Positions 12,345 through 24,134 of a stretch of DNA of 64,000 nt are shown one piece after another. The position numbers and the translations under genes are program-made. The notes beneath the pieces were generated by a model. That model saw only the letters and a program-made list of their open reading frames with translations. It was not told the DNA's origin and did no database searches. Numbering within the stretch: the first letter of the stretch is position 1; every line of letters begins with the position of its first letter. The DNA comes from Capitulum mitella (Eukaryota; Arthropoda; Thecostraca; Pollicipedomorpha; Pollicipedidae), in the NCBI GenBank assembly GCA_030062745.1, contig CP099852.1, positions 19,277,949 through 19,341,948 on the forward strand, read 5' to 3'.

Positions 12345-12589
12345 AGATCACTGAACACTCTCAGAGGATTCGGACCCGGGACGAGATGGCAGAGGCCGTT
12401 TTCAATGTCCGTGGCGTGAATAAATTGTGCACCGGGCTCAGAGCACAGGCCATTGTGGCACCCGTTGGTATCTCCAGGCCGTCCATTCACGGGTGGCAGT
12501 CCCAGTGCCGACCATAAGAAGAGATGGACCCAGAAGACACTCTTCCATGATTTCTCATTGCTTCTGCATACATTTACATGACTCTGCAT
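12345..12589 (-). CDS. possible first exon of a secreted protein (unrecognised)
   Basis: An open segment runs from an ATG at 12589 to a donor-like CAGTGATCT|GTAAGAAC. It would encode about 81 residues with a hydrophobic segment VFWVHLFLWSALGL near residues 18-31, resembling a signal peptide, then GRPGDTNGCHNGLCSEPG and further cysteines. I do not recognise the family, and no partner exon was identified downstream on the minus strand. The start is uncertain: the open frame extends upstream of this ATG. Treat as a candidate only. Confidence 0.28.
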
Positions 12590-13558
12590 TTCATTACCTG
12601 ATGTAAAATACTTCGATGCAGGGTGCTTCTTTAAATTTTTGCGGTCAGGGTCATATTGTTTATTCATTTCCATGCACGCAACACCACCTACGCAAGGTTG
12701 GAACTTTGGTTTTGATCTTGGTGTCGGAATATAATTTTTGTTTTGAGTGCAAAATTCTGTAAATGCCGGTTTAAGTTAGCATCCTTGGTGTGATGTAGTT
12801 ATGACATCGTACCTACTTCGTACTAAACGAAGACAGTCATTTGCTTGCGGCGTTGGAAATTTGTCAACATGGTTATAATGTACCTTTTTGATGGAGGCAC
12901 AAGATCAAACTTTTGGAATATAAAATGCTTTTGGAGCACATATTTTCTGGCGTCAACACAAAAACACCTTTTCCAACGATGTCTCTACGGCCCGTTAAAT
13001 GCTTGTGATAAAAAAGCGAGGTCAGCTAGACGGCTGGGAGGCTAGGCGGTGACCTAATCACACACCAACGACGCCCTTCTACAAAGCTGGGTCTTTCCCT
13101 GAACGCATAACTATCTACAGGAAGGGGAAAGCGTAAATGCCAATTACCAGACATTTCTTTACATTTCACTCTGTGAGCATGACATTGCTAATTTAATTTA
13201 CTAACAAACGTTACTACAATATTCCGCACATTGTTACATTCGGACCGAATGCGGGTAGCGGACTGTTCCGCTGTCTTCCGTCGCGATGTCCACGACTGCG
13301 ACAGACGTGTGCCATTATGACGTCAAGGTCCATTGGGACGTCCGAACCACCTGTGGCGACGCGAGCTGACAAGTGGCATCCAAGAGAGACTTGGTGCTGA
13401 ATCCCGGTCACAGCATGCCATTGAGGAAGTGCTGGCCCGGACTTGGACCTGAGGTTCTGTCTACCAGACACGATTTCTTGGGCGCGTTGGCTTGAAGAGG
13501 GTTTATCCTCGGTTTGCGGGAATTTTCGATCATCACGAACATGAACATCTATTCTACT

Positions 13559-13679
13559 CATGGGCGTAGGAACAGGGGGTCGGGGGACATGGCCACCCCT
13601 ACTTTTTGGAAATTTGACATTACCGCTACGGGAGAAAATGTCTCTGGTCCCCACACTTCTGCATGTTCCAGCGTGCCTG
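13559..13679 (+). mobile_element. hAT-like MITE, family 4, with perfect 8-bp target duplication
   Basis: A 121-bp element starting CATGGGCGTAGGAACAGGGG and ending CAGCGTGCCTG. It is flanked by identical ATTCTACT at 13551-13558 and 13680-13687. The copy at 55411-55522 is homologous in inverted orientation. Confidence 0.85.
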
Positions 13680-15892
13680 ATTCTACTGCGTAGCAGTATG
13701 CCAGCCACCAGAAAACTGATTTACTTGCTCAACTTTCATAATCGCTCCTACTGTACCATTTCCTTCCTCGCTGCCATCATCTGTATCTTTCTTATTGCGC
13801 TGGTGAAATCACGGCTGTCGGGGGAGAGTTTCCGTTTTTGCAATGTCGGTCTCCTCGAAACATTACTGCTCTTTCCCGTCACTGCACCATCATCGACTAG
13901 AGACGGATTTAAAACGGGTGAAATGCGCCAGCCAGGACGTGACTGGGCTCGCAGGTGAGAGGTGGTCTTTCTCAGAGGTATCCTGGCCGGTAGGTGTCGT
14001 CTGAGGCGGGGATGGTCTCGCCATAGGTGGCGGGAGCGGACAGCCTTGCTGGGCCGCTGGCCAGCGGGGCATTTCGCGGGATGGGGCGGAAGACAGCAGT
14101 TATGACTGTTTGAACAGGTTCGACGACAAATAATGACATTAGCATCAGAACATTGGGAAACGGACCATTGGCAAACTCTGAAGTGGTCCCTCCCAGGCAA
14201 GACATGTCGTTGGTGTTAAAAGGTGAAGAAGATGGGACCCATGTCTCTTCGCGCGCACTGCAACTGGCATAATAATGCATTAATCAATAACTTTTGGTAA
14301 TGCAAAGCCGTGATGCACATTTTTCGGTACAATATCCGAATTATCACTCGAAGATGTAGTTTTATCAATCGAATCGAGGGCAAAACGACTGCGCCCGGAG
14401 TCAAGGCTCGCTCTCAAGGACGTGATCCAAGGCGCCTTGTCCACCACCCAGCACGAGCCTATGTCTCCCTGTTTACAGCCTTCCGTGACCACGCTAGACG
14501 CGAGAGAAGCATGGCTGCGAACCTGAGACGTCGCTCACATTTTACTTTCAGCGACTAAGGCCCCTACTGTTTGGACTGGATGGCACCCATGCTGCATGAT
14601 CGTGGTCCCACCGTGTTTGGCGTGTTCCAATCCCCTAAGGATACGGAACTTGATGATGTACGGAACGAGCCTGTCTTCTCGGTAATCCACCAATCATAAG
14701 AACTGAGATCCACTTGCTGACTGTAACAAATTTTAATCAGAGTACATAGTCAGTTGGTAAGAACATTAAGTTCGCATTTCTCATCCTTGGCAAGCACCCC
14801 ATTTACACAGAGCACCCACCACATGGGGCCATTGGAGGCGGTTACTGGAAGGAGCCATTATGAAGTGACAAGCACACAATCATTGGTGGAGATCAGGGAT
14901 ACCCTGTTCAATGACATCTTATCTGATATGTTCAGTGGATGGAAACAATGTAGCATTTTCATATGCTTTATTCAACATCAACATCATGCACACAATGCAT
15001 AGTTTGGTAAAATCAGAACAGATAAACAACCATTGCATTATGCACATACACAGCCATTTCTTAACAGATAAGACACTACAGACTGCATGTGACTATTCTG
15101 ATTAATGAGACAGACTGAATCAAATGCAAAAATATACAGTGTAATGATTAAGCAAAACAATGAATGGCAACATAGGTCAAAATAGTGAAAGCTACAGCCT
15201 CACATGACGCCAATGCTAGATGCCATGCCCACTACACATTTCTTTAAAATATGATGGCATGGTATAGATATTCAAATATGTGCTGTCATTCCACTTGCAC
15301 ATAGAGCAAAAACAATTGGCATGCAAATATCTTCTCTGAACAAAAATATATTTGTTCACTCTAAACAAGAATGCAACATAAGTTTGGTTGATATCATTCA
15401 AGGCTTGTGTACTCACACATCATAACCATTCTACATCAATCATCACAGTGCAGAATCAAAAGTATCTCAGCTTACTGGATAGCTTCTTTTCAGCTATGCT
15501 GAGGTGACCTTTATGATGTGAGATTTTCAGCAGTCTTCACTGAAGAATGTGCCACCACAGACAATCTAAAAAAGGAACACATTCAGCTACCTGAATAACA
15601 GTGACTTTCAAAACATATTTCAGTTGTAACAGGCAGTCTCTGTTCTTTTGTAGCATATACCTTGACACCCTCAGTGTTAACTGAGCACCCCAAATATATG
15701 CAAGTTCAAAAATAAAAAGCATGACCACACACAATGATCTGGAGTCACCTTTCATCCACAACATATTTCACAAACAGGCACATTAATCCATTTCAGAGTT
15801 ACAAACCTGAACTACACACAACTCATTTCAGTTTAACTTGTTTTATAATAATGTTTATTATATGTCATTACATGTACACATATATGATCACA

Positions 15893-15951
15893 TGACCATA
15901 TATATAATTATGCATATATATATATATATATATAAAATGCATATATATATA
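15893..15951. repeat. (TA)n-rich microsatellite
   Basis: Interrupted TA dinucleotide runs at 15914-15934 and 15941-15951, within a TATA-rich segment. Confidence 0.8.
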
Positions 15952-15975
15952 CATTGTACATAATTTCAACTAAAA

Positions 15976-16070
15976 AAAATTGAATTTATTACTGAACCTA
16001 TGGGTACTGACTGGAAAGAACTGACCCAATATGCTTCTTGGCCCTCCTCAGATGAGTTCTCATGTCCCTG
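15976..16070 (+). mobile_element. partial hAT-like MITE, family 2
   Basis: Shares the block ...CTATGGG(T/C)A(C/T)TGACTGG, then AAAGAACTGA, with the copies at 23135 and 31089, and ends GTCCCTG in the same place. The left end is missing or unrecognisable. Confidence 0.6.
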
Positions 16071-17076
16071 GCTATAGGCATACATGATCTGGAGCCAAAA
16101 CTTCTTCAGGTGTCCAGTCTTCCAGGGGTCTTGGTGGCTAAAGGTAAGTTTCTGCCTGACAAAATCCTGAATAATTCTTTGTGCGATTGCCACCAATGTA
16201 AAGAATGTATCATCCTGTTTCTAATCATACTTTCCACCACTTGAATTTCTCAAAAATAACAACAAAATTGTAACGATAAATGTGTAGACCCTTCACGCAT
16301 CTTCAAGTGATTAATGACATCATATATATGAAAATTTCATTCTGTTGCCACAAATTGAGCCTGGATGAACTGCTTAATTATTATGTTGTTATATTATTGT
16401 ATTTGGTAATTGTTGGGATATCTGATATCAGTATTATTACATTATGACATTTAATACACCTTAGTTTCAGGACTTTTCGGCTGAAATCATAAGCAGGACG
16501 TATCAATATTGCATTTCAAGCACTATGCAACCACTATTACAATGATTTGCCCTCGAAGTAAATGCTCGGTCAAAATCTTCCTGTTGACCGTCTTGATGAA
16601 ATATCTCCAATAAAGCCCAACAGCACAACTCTAACCACCATAACATCAGTACTTACACCACACGCTTGACCGAACCCCGTGTGGTCTGCTTGGATGTTTG
16701 TGGGTTAGGAAGTCTCTTGAGCCCAGGTGTCCAAAGTCTTTCGTCTAGTGTCTCGATCGAGTGTCTCGTCTGGCGTCAGTCCTCTACGTGGTTTTGTTCA
16801 GCTCTTACTTGTTTGATTGTTGTGGGTTAGGGCGCACAGCAAGCGTCCGTGTTCCGCGTCAAGTCTCGTGTCTCGTCGGGCGTCAGTCAGTCGTCTGTTG
16901 TCCTTGTTCTTGTTCTTGTGGAGTTAGGGCGCACGGCCGCTCGGGCTCAAACGTCCGCGTCGAATCTTGTCTGAAATGCCTGGTGGTAGAAGTTACGGGA
17001 CAGGAATCTTGGGTGCTAAATAGTGCATGGTTAAACTAAAAAGTGAAGGACAGAAGCATGTGGGGAAAGTGTCTCA

Positions 17077-20000
17077 TCAGAGGTGAGAGAACAAGTGGAT
17101 TTGTTTGAGAAAACACATCAGGGCTTTTATAACCGGCTCGTTGTTTCCTAGAATACCGTGTAATAAGAATGGTAGGTTTAAACTTCGGCACGTCAGTCGT
17201 AGTTTTTCTCTTTCTCTCTGGTACATCTGGCAGTCAAAGAGTATGTGCCATACGGAAAGGTATGAGTGACATGGGACACATAGAGGCCTGTCTGAGTGAT
17301 TTATTATGTGTGAATGAGTTAGCCTTGTGTGTCCCAGTCGTAAGCGTGCCAAAACAATTTCTTCCCGGCGGTTTTGGCGGTAGCTGGTATCCCAATCAGC
17401 AACCGAAGTTTTTATGTGTTTTAAAAGCGTTGGACGAGGGTGGCTGCGCCAGTATCCATCAAAGTACTGATATAGCAATTTCCTTATTTCCGGAAAAAAT
17501 TCTCTGTGACCAACTGGGACCGGGGTGACTGTGGTTATTCGTAAGGCTTCCTTTGCTCGCATATCTGCTCTTTCGTTACCGCGTATGCCTTGGTGACTAG
17601 GATTCCATAAAAATTTAACGGTCATGCCCTTCTCTGTGATGTCGCAATACAAGTCGAATATAAGGACAGCGAGGGGGGCAGGTTTGCGCAATGACTGTAG
17701 GGCCTGGAGAGCAGAGAGTGAGTCAGAGCAGATGACCGATTTCCGGATGCCTTGAGCCTGAATAAATTTCAGACTTTGATGAATTGCGCTAAGTTCCGCG
17801 GTGAAAACGGAAATTTTGTCTGGTAATCTGTGTCGCCCGGTGATTTGTCTGTATACAAAAGCGCACCCTACTGTGTCGTGATCTTTGGAGCCATCGGTAA
17901 AAAAGAGGTGGTAGTCCGAATGATTTTCAACAAACTGTAAGAACGTCTCCTGGATCTTATCATGATCTAGGGTGTTCTTGTTTTGTGAGGTGAGCGTTTG
18001 AAAACTGATCTGCGAGGTGGTCCAAGGAGGGTGGCTACTGTGAAGTTTGCTCATGTTGGTCGGTACCAAGAAGCCTGTATCTCTGCAGACTTTGTGAAAA
18101 CGTAGTGACAGAGGAAAACCACAGAGTCGATAAATTCTTTGTTCGTTCATGTGTCTGAGGTATTCCATAAAGTATTTCAGATGGTAGCAAGGGTGTTCCC
18201 GGTCGCTTTGAATCCGTAGGAAATACCGTGTGGTCATCTCCCACCTCCTCAGCGACAGTGGTGGCACGTTAGCCTCAACTCTGAGACTCTCAACCGGTGA
18301 GGTTCGCAGAGCGCCCAGTGCGATTCTCAGACAAACATTTTGTATCGTCTCTAAAGACTGAAGGGCCCTTGACGAGTGGTCGAAGACTTGTACGCCATAT
18401 TCCAGAATTGGTCGGACCAGTACGAAGTACATACGAAGAATAGTTTTTCTATCCGCCCCGAGGCCCGAACCAGCTATGCATTTAAGGAAGGGAATTCTTT
18501 TCATCGCTCTTGCCTTAAGATATTGTATATGAGTGGTGAAATTTAACTTGGTGTCCAGGTGTACTCCTAGAAATTTGACGTTTTCCACGAATTCGATGGG
18601 CTGCCCACTGAGAAGGAGATCTAACGGAGGTCTGCACCGCTCACGTCTCATGTATTTTTTTGAAAATGATTGCTTTCGATTTTGGTGCGGAGAATGAGAA
18701 ACCCCATTTGTTGACCCAGTCTTCAATTCGGGAAAGAGCAAGTTGGAGAGTCTGAAAAATCAACTGCAGGTTTTTTCCAGTGGCCCACAAAGCACAGTCA
18801 TCTGCATACAGTGCGTGAGACACACCAGCCGGACAATCGTCGAAGAGATCATTAATCATGAAAAGAAAAAGCAGAGGAGAAATGACCCCTCCCTGGACCA
18901 CTCCATTGTCCAAGGGGAAGGAGTCCGAAAGGGTTCCGCTTTTAACTTGTAGTGTACGGCCGCTGAGATAAGAATTTATAAAATGCATGAAGCGTCCACG
19001 GAAACCTATGTGATGAAGTTTTGTAAGAAGACGTGCTCGGGACACCATATTATAGGCGTACTTAACGTCGAGGAAAATTGCCACGGTAAACTTTCTTGCG
19101 AAGAAGCCGCTGCGTATGTCAGATTCGAGGCGAAGTACATGGTCAACTGTGGCTCGCCCAGGGCAAAAAGCACATTGGTATTTCGACAAAAGTTGGAATT
19201 TTTCGGCGTGCCACAATATCCTGGAGTTCACCATTCTTTCCATGATTTTACATAAACAAGAAGTAAGTTGAATTGGTCGGTAGGATTCAGGTGCGTCTGT
19301 AGGCTTTCCTGGTTTTAAAAGAGGAACCACAAAAGCGTGCTTCCAAGTCGTTGGGATTCTGTGCTGTGTCCACACATAATTGAAGAAAGCAAGGAGTCTG
19401 CTTCTTTGGGTGTCGTCGAGGTGCTTGAGAAATTCATAGTGAATGAGATCCGGACCAACCGATGTTGAACCGGATGAATTTATGGATGAGTTCAGTTCGT
19501 GCAAAGAGAAAGGATTGTTGTATGGCTCTGAGTTGTTAGAATCGAGGTCGAAGTCCGGTATGTTGTGTGTCATAAGGCTGTCTTGGATACGAAAACCGGG
19601 GTCAAAGTTTGTGGAGGACGACAGTTGGGAGTAAAATTGACCGAGGTGATTGGCCACATCTTTTGGGCTATCTACCTGGATGCCTTGGATTTTGAGAACC
19701 GGAAGAGGACGCTGGAAGCTTTTCTTGTGTATGAAACTGCGAACAGTATCCCATAATGTGTGCGCGGGTGTGGAGGTGGAGAATTTATTCAGGAGCTGTA
19801 GCCAACTGGATCGCTCAGCTGCTCGAATAGTTCGTCTAGCTTTGGCTTTTTCCTTTTTGTAGTCAAGGAGAAGGCTTGGGTTTTCTCTGTTTCGACGGAA
19901 ACGATTTAATGCTCTTTTGCGCGCTGCTATTGCCTGTTTACAGGCGTCAGTCCACCAAGGACATCTGTATTGCCCTTGTGGCTTGGTTGTCGGGATGTGG

Positions 20001-20819
20001 GCTCGCGCAGCGGAAATAATCGATTGCGTGACTTTTATGCAGGCAGAGTCAACATCTGTGAAGTCGGTGGCGATGTGACACTGGGCTCGGAAGGAGTCCC
20101 AATCAGCTTTTTTAATGCTCCACCCTGCTGGAACATCGTATTGGGAATGTGTTGTTTGAGCTGAACCGTCTACGTATTTAATTTTTATCGGAAAGTGGTC
20201 ACTAGCAAGAGGGTCGTTGTCAGTTTCCCATGAAAGGAAAGGACCTAATCCACTAGAGCATAGTGAAACATCAATGTGTGATACGAGTCCAGAGAATTCA
20301 TCCAGCCTTGTCGGGGAGCCGTTGTTCAAGACATGTAAAGCGTTGATTCTAATGAGTTGTTCGAAGGCTAGTCCTCCTCTGTCGCATCGGTCAGAACCCC
20401 ATAAAAAATGTTTGCTGTTGGCATCCGAACATAGTATGAATGGCGGTGGGAGCTAATCAGTGAGGTTTTGTAGATCTTGAAGAGAAATGGGTACGCCTGG
20501 AGGGAGATATAATGAACATACACTGATACGGCGGTTTGAAATGAGAGCCGTGCAGGCGACCGCTTGTAGGTCTGTTTGAACCAGGAGCTGTCGGTGAGGA
20601 ATTGTGATAGAAATGTATATGGCAACTCCGCCATGGCGTCTGTGAACGTCGTCACATTTTGTGAACATAGAGTATCCGGGTAGACTGAAGTCGTACGGGT
20701 CGTCTGTGAGAAAATGTGTCCTGTAAACATATAATATTTGAGGAACAAAACATCAAAAAAGGTTTGATTTCGGTCCATTTGCTAATTAAACCACGACAGT
20801 TCCACTGAAGAATAGTCAT
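17077..20819 (-). pseudogene. LINE ORF2: APE endonuclease, reverse transcriptase, RNase H; frameshifted
   Basis: Begins MTILQWNCRGL at 20819, the start of APE-type endonucleases. The frame shifts near 20.70-20.74 kb to one carrying RRHGGVAIYI and VCSLYLPPG, then meets TAG at 20453-20455 before LPPPFILCSD. Reverse transcriptase follows (SYRPIQLTSCLCKIMER, FLDVKYAYN, HALYADDCALW); the YADD codons are 18797-18808. A second frameshift falls in an A run near 18655. After it come RT thumb sequences and an RNase H with D-E-D-D residues all present (FTDGS, TAELSAI, CSDSLSAL, SHQGIRGNERAD). Stop at 17077. Not expressible as one protein. Confidence 0.9.
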
Positions 20820-22565
20820 TAATAATGTTGTGTAGAGCCTAAGGCAGAAACCTTGGCTCTGGGAAAGTAGTGGCATTGAGTGTGATTTAGCAAAAAAAAT
20901 GCTTTGAGTCCCTGAAAGGGCCTGTGATCCCTGTTGAGTCCTACCATGGCTGGAGGAGCGGCCCCGGGGTCGACTGGGACCGGGTCTGGGCGATGGAGGT
21001 TGGTTGTCCTTATGCGGAGTACACGGTGGAGCCTTAGCACCAGGGTGGTGTGCGGGTGAATATGACCGGAGTGTAGGCTGTGGTGCTCTCTTGGGGACAG
21101 ACTGCCCAGGAGTTGCGGGGGCAGTTGTCGATGCCCCTCTCATAGGATGTTTTGCACCTGCTATTTGTGGGTCAGTCACTGTGTGCTTCTCACTGGACTG
21201 AGAACGGACAGAACTAGGTTGGTGACAAAGAGGCTTTAAGAGCTGAAGTGGAGGAAGCTGTGGTATGTCATCAGTCTGGGAAGACGAAGAGGTGATGCTT
21301 TTTGATGTGACTTGAGCATAGGTCTTTTGAGGCTGGTTTTTCTGTGATTGTACCTGACGTCGTGCCTCGGGATATGAAATGTTCATTTTTGCCTTAAGCT
21401 CACAAATGCGCTTTTCGGTCAGCTAGACGGGACAGTTCTTCGAATTTGTGGTGTGCTCGGAAGACTCGCAAGAGACGCATTTAGGAGGTTTGGAGCACAG
21501 AGAGCCCTCATGCGCAGCATCACCGCAGCGAGCGCAACGAGCAGCTTGTCTGCAGTTCCGGGAGCCATGACCAAATCTCTGGCAGGTGAAACAGCGCAGC
21601 GGGTTGGGGATAAATGGGCGCACTTCGAAGCAGAGGTAGCCGGCGTGGAGCTTGGGAGGGAGACTGGGAGTTTCGAACGTGAGGACAAGAAGACTGGTGT
21701 CCTGACGCTGTCCGTCCCTGAAGGTGGTTAGTCGACGGACGTGGCTGACCAGCTCGTCCCTCAGTTCGTGTTGAATCTCCGCTTCAGACATGAAGCGGAG
21801 TTCAGGTGCGAACACAGTTCCTTTGCACGAGTTTCTAGTCGGGTGAAGGGTGACCGTCACTGCCTTAGTACAGAAAGTTGTCTGTTTGAGAAGCATTTTG
21901 GTTTGATGGCGGTTGTTGGTTTTGATGATGAGAGAGCCATCGCGAGGTGCTTGAATGTGGAGCCGAATGTTTGGGCCGCAGATTGCTTCTATCTGTTTAG
22001 GAGGTGCCCAGACGTTGATTTTCTGAAAGTTTGTATTTGAGTCGGTAGGTTTCACGACTACGTATGACCCAAGTGGGTCCAGGTAGGGCTCTCGAACCGG
22101 GCATGGCGTCCCGTGCATCTGACCGCGTGTTGCCCCGACGGTATCCTCTGCCACAGTGCACCTGTCATTTGCCCTGGTTGCTTGTGCGAGTCCGGATATG
22201 CCCTTCGACCCTTCCGTCCGGGCCGGTCCTGGCACGCTGCCAGGGCCGTGGGGCCCGGGCGCGGTCAGGGGCAGGTCAAGGTCACGAGAAGGTGAAGAGT
22301 CAGTGTGTGTGAAAACGGCGCGGTCCTGAGCAGTGTCAGAGTTCGTGCGAAGGTCAGTATCCGATATCGTGTCAGACGAAGTGTGTTCGGGTGTCGAGAT
22401 CTGTTCCGGGTTCAAGCCATGGTCGTCTTTCTGTTTGTGAATCGTCCTGTTCGTTACACCTCTACAAACACCAATGTCGATGTCTGCAGAGGGGCTGGCA
22501 TCAGAGTCCGAGTTCGAGCCTATAGAGCCAGTGTCGTTTTTCTTTCGTTTACCTCGCTTGCCCAT
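20820..22565 (-). pseudogene. LINE ORF1 (gag-like, three CCHC zinc knuckles), one internal stop
   Basis: ORF1 proteins bind element RNA and form the ribonucleoprotein. The frame opens at ATG 22565 with a basic Ser/Asp-rich N-terminus. It reaches zinc knuckles at residues 325-338, 344-357 and 363-378 (CFTCQRFGHGSRNC, CARCGDAAHEGSLC, CVSCESSEHTTNSKNC). It then meets TAG at 21423-21425, where relatives usually have Trp (CPVW). The same frame stays open past the stop through ISYPEARRQVQ, typical of ORF1 C-termini, and a Pro/Ser-rich tail. It runs without a further stop into the ORF2 start. The loss of an ORF1 terminator is unusual and may be another mutation. Confidence 0.85.
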
Positions 22566-22850
22566 GACAGAAGTCAGGGAACAGCTCGGAAAAGAAAACT
22601 GGAAGTGGAGAGTAGGCCTACCTTAGAAGGGTGTGGATCGCAGAAATAAACGTGGAAGTGTAGAAAAAAAACTATCAGGAAGCACAAAGTCGAAGTGTGG
22701 ACTAAAGACTAAGTGTCTGTGTCAACCCTATCGACCTAAGAGCGGAGCGAGCTGCGTCCGACCCCTACGGGGACTGCCGCACGACTGTCGTCTGTTGTCA
22801 TTCTGTGCTCCTCAACGAACATTTGTCGCATGCGCGTCATAGCTGGATGT

Positions 22851-23134
22851 ACGCCAAGGTGGTAATAATTTGCCCTGCTTCCAAATCGGTTACTTAGTTA
22901 CCCAGTCTACTTTTAACTTGATATTTTTTACACTGACCCATTTTTGACTAAAGTCGCCGTCCCATTACGTAAAGCAAATTTGTTAACAGCTGTCACACTT
23001 GTTTTTAGCGCATTTTCAACCTTTGGAGGCTAGTTCTGCCTTTGTTATTTGGGTGTCACTGAGTGTTTTCAGGATCCGAGCAATACATTACAGCGTTCAG
23101 GGGTAAATAAGAAGACAAATTTGATACATACATC
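22851..23134. other. short unassigned gap
   Basis: Between the 5' end of the LINE and a MITE; nothing recognised. Confidence 0.3.
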
Positions 23135-23294
23135 CAGAGGTACGGGAGCTATGGGGTCAGGGGGCCTAAACCCCCCTGGCCTTTCTGAAATTTAACATTG
23201 ACCCTATGGGCATTGACTGGAAAGAACTGATCCAAGGAGCCCTCCCCACCCCCAAACACCACCCCCCAACAAAAGAGGAGTTCGCGTGCCCCTG
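23135..23294 (+). mobile_element. hAT-like MITE, family 2
   Basis: A 160-bp element starting CAGAGGTACGGGAGC and ending GTTCGCGTGCCCCTG, so the ends form an imperfect inverted repeat. The 8-bp flanks are CATACATC and CAAATATC (6 of 8). The copy at 31089 has a perfect duplication. Confidence 0.75.
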
Positions 23295-23394
23295 CAAATA
23301 TCCTTGGGCTTTTTTTCTGTTGTTGGTGAGAGTTCAGCACCATTTTGTTCGCTTATCAAGAAACTTTACCCGTAAAGGTGACCATGCCACAACA

Positions 23395-23545
23395 GGGCTG
23401 CATTTAAAACACAGGACCCAGCCAGCAGTCCCAAATGGGACCCATGTCGGCTGCATGTGGGACAAGTGGGTTTATGTGGGAGTGAGTTGCAGGTGGGCTG
23501 GCATCTGGGCTCCATATGGGACCCAGATGGGCTGCCCATATTTTG
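23395..23545 (+). repeat. degenerate TGGG-periodic array
   Basis: TGGG or its complement recurs roughly every 10 bp (AAATGGGACCCATG, ATGTGGGAC, AGTGGGTTTATGTGGG, GGTGGGCTGG, ATATGGGACCCAGATGGG). It is a decayed short tandem repeat with near-palindromic units. Confidence 0.6.
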
Positions 23546-23559
23546 TAATGTTCTTTTGA

Positions 23560-24036
23560 TACGTCAAAAGGTCTATGAGACCGCTGAAAGTGTCAAAAGG
23601 GCCACCGAGACGGTAAAAATTTAACGGGCTGACCAGCACGGCTTAAGCAGACCCTGGCCAGCCAGAGGGTCCCCTAAAACAGGGATTAATCAGCGACCTT
23701 CTCAGCCTCGAGAGGGACCCCAACTGGGCCCCTGGTCTTTTTGAAAACCTGGGGGTTCTTGGTGCGGTTAGCGGGCCCCGGGAAGATCAGGTCGGGCCTG
23801 AGACGGCAGGATGGGTCCCTACATGGAGGATGGCCCCTGAAGTCGGCAAAAAAGTCGGAGGACCCTGTGAGTCGAAGAAGGTAAGAGGACATCTGAAAAG
23901 GTATTTGCACCCTGGACGGCCAGAGGGCCACCGAGTGTATGAAGCGGGCTCCTGGCACGGAAAAGGTCCCCCTCAAGCTGCCTGTGAGGCCCCTGAAGCG
24001 ACAACAAAGGTAAAGCACCAGATACGGCTCGAGGCA
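23560..24036. other. GC-rich stretch with decayed repeats
   Basis: Contains recurring CCCCTGAAG, GAGGGCCACCGAG and GGACCCTGTGAG words, similar in style to the 45-46 kb satellite. No gene recognised. Confidence 0.35.
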
Positions 24037-24134
24037 GGGGTGTCAATTTGTATTTTTGGTAGGGCTCTGCCTCCCCAATGTTGATTTGGGCCTCTCCAAT
24101 GTTGGTTTGGGCCCCCTCAATATTTTGTGCCTGC
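24037..24134 (+). mobile_element. partial hAT-like MITE, family 3
   Basis: Starts CAGGGGTGTCAATTTGTATT and shares the TTGATTTGGGCC and CAATATTTTGTGCC blocks with the complete copies at 41951 and 53100. It is cut off where the family A element begins. Confidence 0.65.

Larger units (their letters stand above)
13688..16599. other. AT-rich non-coding stretch
   Basis: No coding segment recognised. From about 14.7 kb it becomes clearly AT-rich, with (TA)n runs near 15.9 kb and a partial MITE at 15976. The TTA-rich stretch near 16376-16420 could be the (TAA)n tail of the minus-strand LINE next door, but this is unproven. Confidence 0.35.
16600..22850 (-). mobile_element. non-LTR retrotransposon (LINE), I/Jockey-type with RNase H, defective
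   Basis: This element codes for a gag-like ORF1 with CCHC knuckles and an ORF2 with endonuclease, reverse transcriptase and RNase H. Such elements move by target-primed reverse transcription. The order gag, APE endonuclease, RT, RNase H fits the I group; many arthropod copies are labelled Jockey. The coding part spans 17077-22565. The 5' and 3' untranslated limits are approximate: neither target duplications nor a clean tail were found. The 3' UTR (16.66-17.0 kb) contains repeats of a GTGTCTCGTC..GCGTCAGTC block. Two in-frame TAG codons and at least two frameshifts make it non-functional. Confidence 0.9.
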
